Below are positions 4,970 through 11,014 of a stretch of DNA of 16,384 nt, piece by piece. The notes beneath the pieces are model-generated. The model was not told where the DNA came from. It saw nothing but the letters and a program-made list of their open reading frames with translations, and ran no database searches. The DNA comes from DATKZB01 sp035528235 (GTDB lineage Bacteria; Planctomycetota; Phycisphaerae; FEN-1346), in assembly GCA_035528235.1 (NCBI GenBank), contig DATKZB010000235.1, forward strand, positions 1 to 16,384. Reading direction: 5' to 3'. Made by a program: the position numbers and the translations under genes. Each line of letters begins with the position of its first letter. Positions within the stretch are counted from its first letter, which is position 1.

Positions 4970-7633
4970 TCAGGATCCGGGCGGCGAGCGGACCTGCCCC
5001 CACAGGGCATACACTTTCTGCTCGGAAAGGTCGGTGGACTTCTCGTACCCGCCAAGGACGCGCTCCATGCCCTCGGCCAGGCGCTGTGCCGCTTCGTAGT
5101 AGGACTTCTCCGCCGGCACCCGGGCGATGCCCGGCAGGGGCTCCAGCGTTCCCTCCGCGAGCATCCGCCGGCGGGCCGCCATGACGTTCGCCTGTCGCAC
5201 GAGGAGTGCGGCGTGGGACGCCTCGTAGCGGTCGCCGAGACCGGCCTCGATCATGAGATCCAGGAAGCGGCTCGCCCGGGCCACCCGCTGCCGCAGGCCG
5301 CGGTGCGGCGCGACCTGCGGTTTCGCCTCAGCCGCCACGCGCCGTCCGTTCAGGTAGAGGCAGCGACGGCCGCCCGGTTCAACGGTGGCCGCCACGTGGA
5401 CCCATTCTCCCGGCGCCAGCCGGGCGTTGTGCGCCAAGTGCCCCGCCTCGACGATCACGCGCAACGAATCCTTCGGGTACGTGTCCAGGAGGTAGCCGTT
5501 GTCCGTGCCGACCTTGGACTTGTCGATGATGCGGCCGCCGCCCTGGCCGAGCGCATCGGGCGCGACGAGGGCTTCCAGAGTGGCGGCGCGGGTCAGGTCG
5601 AGTCTCGCGTCGTGCGGGACCTCCAGGTACCCCTCGCCTCGGAGGCGGATCGCCGGGCCCTTGGGCGTCTCGACGGTCTCAACCTTGCCCACGATGCGCG
5701 CGGGGAGCGCGGCGCCAGCCGTCGCCGGGAACGCGCCGCGGTCGGCGCGGTCGAATCGCCACTCGGCCACGAGTGCCGGATCCTGCGCGAGGGGGCCGGG
5801 ATCGTCGGCGGCGAGGGCGGCGACTTCCGCTTCGGTCAGCGCGCGGTTGAAGAGGCTCGCCCGTCGGATATCGCCGCGAAACCGGCTGCCGCCCTGGCTG
5901 TCGGCCCCGATCCGCAAAGGCAGGGCGTTGGTCGTGATGGTCGGCCATTCGGGTTGCCACACGGGGTCGTCGTCCGGGGGCGGGGGCCCCGGCCGCGGCG
6001 CGCGTTCGGCAGGAACAAACGCTGGCGGAGCCGCGCCGCCGAGCCCGATTCGCACCACCGCCCGGTCAGGCATCTCGTCATACCGCAGGATCACGCGACC
6101 GCCGTCGAAGGACGTCCAGGGCCTGTCGTTGACCTGGACGGCGGTGACCGGCCCCGCTCCCGCCGTTGCCAGGTACAGCCGCTTGGCACCGAAGCGGACC
6201 GGGAAATGCTGCTCGAGGCGCGTGACGCCCGGCGGCACCCGGGGTGTGAGTACGAGGGCGTCGGCGCCGTACTGGTACCCGAACAGGCCGCGGAGCAGCG
6301 CCGCCGGGGGCCCGAACGTGTCGTAGCACAGGTGGATCGGGTCGCCGGTGAACCAGACCTCGGCCCCGCCCTGCGTCAGGGGATTGTCCATGCGGAAGGC
6401 CCGCGCAAACCTGAGGAGGGCCCGCATCGACCGCCGGGCTTCCTCGTAGAGTCCCAGGCGGCAGTAGGCCAGGATCATCCGCGCCTCGCACGTCGACCAG
6501 TGGCCGCCGTTCACCCAGTGCCCGAACGTGAAGAAACCGCCGGACTCGTACATGTCGTCAAGGGTCGGAAAGTTCGTGACGATGAACTGGTGCGGCCTCA
6601 GCCCTGGGATCGAGGCGATCTTCTCCCAGATGCGGCGGGCCTGGCCGTCGTCGACCACCCCGAGCGCGATCGCGTCGTGGTTGACGGTGGCCTCGAAGTA
6701 GCCGTGCCGCGCCGCCCCGTAGACGCCGTGCCGCGTCCCGTCCGGGTCGACGTACTTGACGAAGTATCCCTCGTCGGTCAGGAGGGCGGGTAGGCCCCGG
6801 CGCGCCAAGTCGCGCCGCTCGGCGTAGAGCCGCGCCAGGTCCGTCCGTCCGGCGAGCCGCTCCAGTTCGACCAGCCGGTCGAGGGCGGCGATGGTCGTCA
6901 CCGACAGGCCCGCCAAGTAGGCCTGGCCGTAGGTGCCGTCGGGCTTCTTCCAGCCTGCGTAACTCGGGGCGAGCAGGTTGGCCGCCGGCCCTGCCAGGAA
7001 GAGGTTGTTGGCCGGGTCGCGCCGGGTCTCGAGCAGGTTGGCCGAGCGCTCGAGCAGGGGCAGGTAGTGACGCCGGGCGTCGGCGTCGCGGCTCACCAGC
7101 AGCGCCTCGGCCTGGAGCAAGAGCCCGGCAGCCGTGAACTCGAGGCCGAAGTCGTGAATGGCCACGCGCCCGTCGCCCTGCTTATGGATGGCGCCCTCGG
7201 GGGTGGCCGCGTCGCACAGTTGCCCGTCGGGCACGACGTATTCCCATCCCCCGAAGACCGCCTTGTACGGCCGCCCGTCGCCGATGAAACGGAACCAGAG
7301 GTCGTTGGCGTTGGCGAGGAAGGTCCGGTACGGTTCCTCGAGCAGCGGCAGGGCGCCGAACGTGGTCCCGTAACTGTTCTGGATCCACCAGGCGTCCCAC
7401 CTGGGCCCCTCCACGAAGCCGTTCCACCGGGGCGTGTACAGCATGGCCAGATTCTGGAACTCCGGGTCGGCGTCGAGCATGCGGCGGGAGATGTCGAGGA
7501 GTTCGAGGTACTCGGTGTCGCCCTCGCCCCGGACGTAGCGTCCGACGAACGCCTCGCCCGCGCCGGCCGCAGCGGCCTGCGGTCCTGTCACGCATGAGAG
7601 AACCGCCGAGAGAAGCACGGCGAGATTCCGCAT
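4970..7633 (-). CDS. Secreted (alpha/alpha)6-toroid glycosidase-like protein with LamG-like pieces
   Basis: This is an 887-residue protein. The start ATG (7631-7633) has GGAG 9 nt upstream and opens a Sec signal peptide (MRNLAVLLSAVLSCVTG, cleavage near QAAAA). Residues about 30-435 form a six-hairpin (alpha/alpha)6 toroid of the kind seen in clan GH-G/L/M enzymes. Landmarks are PRWDAWWIQNSYG, FFTFGHWVNGGHWSTCEA and VWFTGDPIHLCYDTFGPP. A beta-sandwich cap follows at about 435-525 (LVLTPRVPPG ... VILRYDEMPD). Next come a Pro-rich linker (about 530-556), the C-terminal part of a LamG fold (about 560-600, FRGDIRRASLFNRALTEAEV), then the N-terminal and central part of a LamG fold (about 618-770), and a helical tail to the C-terminus. 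I cannot assign a CAZy family or substrate. It is divergent from the gene at 8094 and probably acts outside the cytoplasm on glycans. Confidence 0.82.
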   Translation of the reverse strand: MRNLAVLLSAVLSCVTGPQAAAAGAGEAFVGRYVRGEGDTEYLELLDISRRMLDADPEFQNLAMLYTPRWNGFVEGPRWDAWWIQNSYGTTFGALPLLEEPYRTFLANANDLWFRFIGDGRPYKAVFGGWEYVVPDGQLCDAATPEGAIHKQGDGRVAIHDFGLEFTAAGLLLQAEALLVSRDADARRHYLPLLERSANLLETRRDPANNLFLAGPAANLLAPSYAGWKKPDGTYGQAYLAGLSVTTIAALDRLVELERLAGRTDLARLYAERRDLARRGLPALLTDEGYFVKYVDPDGTRHGVYGAARHGYFEATVNHDAIALGVVDDGQARRIWEKIASIPGLRPHQFIVTNFPTLDDMYESGGFFTFGHWVNGGHWSTCEARMILAYCRLGLYEEARRSMRALLRFARAFRMDNPLTQGGAEVWFTGDPIHLCYDTFGPPAALLRGLFGYQYGADALVLTPRVPPGVTRLEQHFPVRFGAKRLYLATAGAGPVTAVQVNDRPWTSFDGGRVILRYDEMPDRAVVRIGLGGAAPPAFVPAERAPRPGPPPPDDDPVWQPEWPTITTNALPLRIGADSQGGSRFRGDIRRASLFNRALTEAEVAALAADDPGPLAQDPALVAEWRFDRADRGAFPATAGAALPARIVGKVETVETPKGPAIRLRGEGYLEVPHDARLDLTRAATLEALVAPDALGQGGGRIIDKSKVGTDNGYLLDTYPKDSLRVIVEAGHLAHNARLAPGEWVHVAATVEPGGRRCLYLNGRRVAAEAKPQVAPHRGLRQRVARASRFLDLMIEAGLGDRYEASHAALLVRQANVMAARRRMLAEGTLEPLPGIARVPAEKSYYEAAQRLAEGMERVLGGYEKSTDLSEQKVYALWGQVRSPPGS

Positions 7634-7739
7634 GGGCGTTGGCTCCAATCCCCGTCTCCGCGCGACGCTCGACCGGCGGGGAATCGCCGGGCGCCCGGCA
7701 CGGAGCGGTCCGCACGAGCGCACGGCAAGCCCGGTTGCC

Positions 7740-7745
7740 ATTATA
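7740..7745 (-). promoter_or_regulatory. Perfect TATAAT -10 box upstream of the toroid glycosidase gene
   Basis: The minus strand reads TATAAT at 7745-7740, about 107 bp upstream of ATG 7633. At 16-18 nt upstream no good -35 is seen (CATGCC or similar). A perfect -10 in such GC-rich intergenic DNA is suggestive. The leader it would make contains a CCGGCG/CGCCGG hairpin (7673-7678 with 7685-7690). Confidence 0.35.
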
Positions 7746-7949
7746 GTGGTGGAGCCGTCGCCGGCATGGGATATTCGCGGCCCGGTTGCGGCGCGCGGGC
7801 GGCGTCGGACCTCGGTGGCCGCCGGCAGGTAGAGGTCGTGGGTCTGTTCCGTCGCAACCGCGACCGCGTCCGGAACGTCACCGAGATCGGTCTCCTCGAT
7901 GGGCTGAGCGGCGGTGGCCCTTGCGGCCTCGGTCGGGCACGATGCGGTC

Positions 7950-7978
7950 TTGCGGCGGGCGCTCGTAGGGGCTACCAT
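7950..7978 (+). promoter_or_regulatory. Weak promoter candidate for the small membrane protein
   Basis: TTGCGG (7950-7955) and TACCAT (7973-7978) are separated by 17 nt. The match is three and four of six to consensus. It would give a leader of roughly 110 nt before ATG 8094. Confidence 0.25.
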
Positions 7979-8093
7979 ACGGGGGCAGGTGGGGCGTTTT
8001 GGGATGGGACCGGGCAGGGCCGTGTCGCGGCAGGTTCTGCCCGAAGGTCCGGGCGCGGCCGTTTCCACGCCGCCGCGGAAGGAGGGTTTTGCC

Positions 8094-8702
8094 ATGATGC
8101 TTGCGTTTATGGTACGGCCGACGGCGTCGATCTTACTGTTGCTGGTTCTGGTCGTCATCCTGCTGGTGGGGCTGGCGGGCGCGGCCATGCTGATCCTCGG
8201 GCTGGTCAAGCGGTGGAAGGCGGTCTGGATTCTCGGGATCATCGCCATGGTGGTGGCCGGCATGGCGCTGGCGATAGGCGCTGTTGCAGGCGCGCTGATA
8301 CTGCCGTGGGCGTGCACGGTTCGCCGCGACATGCGGCCGTCTCCGGCCCAGATCGGTCCCGGCGGGAAGGGCATCGCGCGGTGCAGTGGCGACTACGTCA
8401 GGAGTGGCGGCGGACAGGGCTCTGCGCGGGTGGCGGGCGTCGAGTTCGAGGTCCGCGAGCCCGGCGGCGGCGGATCCCGCTCGTCCACCAGCAGCACGTC
8501 CTGGGGTCTGGGGTCGGAGTCGAAACACGAGATCGCCATGGGCGAGGTCGAGATTGTGGTCAAGCAGCGCGACGGTCGCATCGACTTCGCCGTCAACGGC
8601 GCGTACTACGGCCCTGTCCGCGAGGGAGATCGCGTGGTGATTGACGAGAGGCGGAACGTCACCGTGAACGGGCAGCGGCGCGGGCCTCAGCGCAAGTCGT
8701 AA
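8094..8702 (+). CDS. Small two-TM membrane protein of unknown function
   Basis: This is a 202-residue protein. The start ATG at 8094 follows GGAAGGAGG with an 8-nt gap; a second ATG follows immediately. Residues about 12-37 and 43-72 are strong membrane segments separated by a short KRWK turn, consistent with a hairpin. The soluble part contains two Cys (C74, C97), a Gly/Ser-rich linker (about 124-143) and a beta-rich C-terminal segment. In that segment NGAYYGPVREGDRVVIDE is followed by NVTVNGQ, a repeated turn motif seen in other uncharacterised planctomycete membrane proteins (recollection). I do not recognise a catalytic motif. The following gene starts 130 bp downstream after a hairpin, so it may or may not be co-transcribed with the ABC operon. 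Confidence 0.75.
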   Translation: MMLAFMVRPTASILLLLVLVVILLVGLAGAAMLILGLVKRWKAVWILGIIAMVVAGMALAIGAVAGALILPWACTVRRDMRPSPAQIGPGGKGIARCSGDYVRSGGGQGSARVAGVEFEVREPGGGGSRSSTSSTSWGLGSESKHEIAMGEVEIVVKQRDGRIDFAVNGAYYGPVREGDRVVIDERRNVTVNGQRRGPQRKS

Positions 8703-8731
8703 TGGCGCGGCTGTCGCGCCCGGGGTTCGTC

Positions 8732-8759
8732 GTGCGGCAGGTGCGGGAACCTGCCGCGC
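8732..8759 (+). terminator. Stable hairpin between the membrane protein and the ABC operon
   Basis: GCGGCAGGT (8734-8742) pairs perfectly with ACCTGCCGC (8749-8757) around a GCGGGA loop. A T-G and a G-C pair extend it to 8732 and 8759. It starts 30 nt after the stop of the upstream gene. There is no U-tract, so it may be a weak terminator, an mRNA 3'-stabilising element or an attenuator. Confidence 0.35.
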
Positions 8760-8832
8760 TGGAAACAGGATCCTTCTGGCTGATTCACGGGTTGCCAAGG
8801 CCGCAGGCCGTTGCGCGGAAGGGACGAGATTG

Positions 8833-11010
8833 GTGCAGTGGCTCTGCCTCGGCGCGGCGATTCTGGCATCCTGGAACTCGCCGTATCCCGATTCCGACGA
8901 GCAGGCTTCTACGCTTTACGGGACCTTCGTCGAGGAACCCAACCACCTGGACCCCGCCCGGGCGTACGGCGGCGGGGCCTATCCGCTCCTGTACCAGATT
9001 GTCGAGCCGCCGTTCCAGTACCACTTCCTCAAGCGCCCGTACACCGTGGCGCCGCTGACGGCGATGGCGGTCCCGCGGCCCGAGACGCGGAGCGTCACCT
9101 GGCAGGGCCGGACCCTCGAGGCCACGGTCTACAGCGTCCGGATTCAGCCGGGCATCCGGTACCAGGACCACCCGTGTTTCGTGGAGGCGAACCGGCGGCT
9201 CACGGCGGCCGACGTTGCCGGCATTCGGTCGGTCGAGGACTTCCGCCAGACGGCCACGCGCGAACTCCTGGCGGCCGACTACCTCCACGCCATCCGGCGG
9301 CTGGCCGACCCGCGCCTGTCGTGTCCCATCCTGCCGACGCTCGAACAGAACATCCTGGGCATGCGCGAGTACAGCCAAGCACTGGCCTCGGCGCTGGATG
9401 CGGCGCGGCAGCGGCGGCGCGAGGCGGCGGGCCCGCTCTACAATCAGCAGCAGGACGAGAAGTACAACCCGATCCGGCTCGACTACGAGGCGTATGACCT
9501 GCCGGGCGTCCGTTCGGTCGATTCGCATGCCTTCGAGGTGGTGCTGCTGCACCCGTATCCGCAGATCCTCTACTGGATGATCCTGCCGTTCTTCGCCCCC
9601 GTGCCGCCGGAGGCGATTGAGTTCTTCGACCAGCCCGTACTGCTGGAGCGCTCGATCGTCTTCGACCGGAACATCGTCGGCACGGGCCCGTACCGGCTGG
9701 GGTCGTACGACCCGACGAACCAGATCATCCTGGAACGCAACGAGAACTTCCGCGACGAGCGGTACCCCGACCTGCCCGAGCCGGCGGCCGGCGACGCCAG
9801 GGCCCGGGCCGTCTACGACATGATGCGGTCCGAAGGCATGCTCGACGACGTCGGCAAGCCCCTGCCGATGATCGACCGGGTGGTCTTCCGGATGGAGCGG
9901 GAGTGGATTCCACGCTGGAACAAGTTTCTCCAGGGCTACTACGACTCGTCGGACATCAGCAGCGACATCTTCGACCAGGCCGTTACGCTGACGTCACAGG
10001 GCGACGCGACGCTCTCCGACGAGATGTCGCGGAACGGCATCCGCCTGCTGACCACGCCGGCCCTGACGGTGTACTACTTCGCCTTCAACATGAACGACCC
10101 GGTCGTGGGCGGCTACGGCGAGAAGCAGCGGAAACTGCGGCAGGCGATCAGCATCGCCTTCGACGTGGAGGAGGAGGTTGGCATCTTCCTGAACGGCCGC
10201 GGCATACCGGCCCACAGCCCCATTCCCCCCCAGGTCTTCGGCTACGAGGAAGGCGAGGCCGGTGTCAACCTGGTCGTGTACCGTTGGGACGGGCCGCGCA
10301 GCCGGCCGGTCCGCCGGTCGCTGGACGAGGCGAAGCGGCTCCTGGCCGAGGCCGGCTACCCGGACGGTTACGGCCCGGACGGCGCGCCGCTTGTGGTGAC
10401 GTTCGACAACGCGTGGGTGGCGGCGGCCAACCGGCCGCACCTTCGGTTCGTCGCCAAGCAGTTCGCCAAACTGGGCATTCGCCTCGACGCACGCACGAGC
10501 GACTTCAACCGCCTCTGGGACAAAATCCAGAGCGGCAACTACCAGGTGCTGTCCTGGGGATGGCTGGCCGACTACCCCGACCCGGAGAACTTCCTGTTCC
10601 TGCTGTACGGGCCCAACTCGCGCAGCCGCGGCGGCAGCGAGAACAACGCCAATTACGCCAACCCCGAGTTCGACCGCCTCTTCGCCGAGATGCGGAACAT
10701 GGAGAACACGCCCCAGCGCCTGGCCATCATCCGGCAAATGAACCGCATCGCCCAGGACGACGCGCCCTGGATCTTTGGGTACTACCCGATCGCGTATTCG
10801 CTGGTCCACGAGTGGCTGGGCAACGCCTATCCGCACGCCATGAACACCAACATTCTGAAGTACCGCAAGATCGACACGGCCCTGCGGGCCCAGCGCCGTC
10901 GCGAGTGGAACGCGCCTCGCTGGACGCCCATTGCGGTGTTCGCCGCGGTGCTGGTCGCGGCCGGGGTGCCGGCCGTTTGGGCGGCCGTCCGACGGGCCAA
11001 GGAGGCCTAG
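8833..11010 (+). CDS. ABC transporter substrate-binding protein, family 5, with C-terminal TM segment
   Basis: This 725-residue protein belongs to the peptide/nickel/oligosaccharide-binding family 5 (SBP_bac_5). Landmarks are GTFVEEPNHLDPA near the N-terminus, VGTGPYRLGSYDP, KLRQAISIAFD, LDEAKRLLAEAGYPDGYG and SWGWLADYPDPENFLFLLYG. It should bind the solute outside the membrane and deliver it to the permease encoded next. At 725 residues it exceeds the usual 500-560, with extra sequence at about 105-260. The start is GTG 8833 (AAGGGA 8 nt upstream) or TTG 8830; no better in-frame start lies upstream. The N-terminus has only a short uncharged hydrophobic stretch (WLCLGAAILASW), a poor signal peptide. 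A clear TM segment lies near residues 699-719 (IAVFAAVLVAAGVPAVWAAV), followed by RRAKEA. The next gene begins 4 bp after its stop, with its RBS inside this gene. Confidence 0.9.
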   Translation: MQWLCLGAAILASWNSPYPDSDEQASTLYGTFVEEPNHLDPARAYGGGAYPLLYQIVEPPFQYHFLKRPYTVAPLTAMAVPRPETRSVTWQGRTLEATVYSVRIQPGIRYQDHPCFVEANRRLTAADVAGIRSVEDFRQTATRELLAADYLHAIRRLADPRLSCPILPTLEQNILGMREYSQALASALDAARQRRREAAGPLYNQQQDEKYNPIRLDYEAYDLPGVRSVDSHAFEVVLLHPYPQILYWMILPFFAPVPPEAIEFFDQPVLLERSIVFDRNIVGTGPYRLGSYDPTNQIILERNENFRDERYPDLPEPAAGDARARAVYDMMRSEGMLDDVGKPLPMIDRVVFRMEREWIPRWNKFLQGYYDSSDISSDIFDQAVTLTSQGDATLSDEMSRNGIRLLTTPALTVYYFAFNMNDPVVGGYGEKQRKLRQAISIAFDVEEEVGIFLNGRGIPAHSPIPPQVFGYEEGEAGVNLVVYRWDGPRSRPVRRSLDEAKRLLAEAGYPDGYGPDGAPLVVTFDNAWVAAANRPHLRFVAKQFAKLGIRLDARTSDFNRLWDKIQSGNYQVLSWGWLADYPDPENFLFLLYGPNSRSRGGSENNANYANPEFDRLFAEMRNMENTPQRLAIIRQMNRIAQDDAPWIFGYYPIAYSLVHEWLGNAYPHAMNTNILKYRKIDTALRAQRRREWNAPRWTPIAVFAAVLVAAGVPAVWAAVRRAKEA

Positions 11011-11014
11011 CACC

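Larger units (their letters stand above)
7634..8093. other. Divergent intergenic region
   Basis: This 460-bp region lies between the toroid glycosidase and the small membrane protein. It holds the minus-strand TATAAT (7740-7745), a plus-strand promoter candidate (TTGCGG 7950-7955, 17 nt, TACCAT 7973-7978), a GTTCCG/CGGAAC inverted pair (7846-7851 and 7871-7876), and small GC hairpins. Open frames cross it on both strands, but their translations are Arg/Pro/Ala-rich and show no family-like sequence, so I call no gene here. Confidence 0.5.

Noticed and set aside
5213..6793. Plus-strand frame of 526 codons across the toroid glycosidase
   Set aside because: Shadow of the minus-strand gene; Arg/Pro/Val-rich without motifs or RBS.
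7592..7633. Possible lipobox (VLSC) in the toroid glycosidase signal peptide
   Set aside because: Cys at residue 14 would leave a very short signal. The hydrophobic stretch continues to an AAAA cleavage site, favouring ordinary secretion.
7634..8374. N-terminal extension of the toroid glycosidase to 8374
   Set aside because: The extension is low-complexity, overlaps another gene on the opposite strand, and the signal peptide with its RBS begins at 7633.
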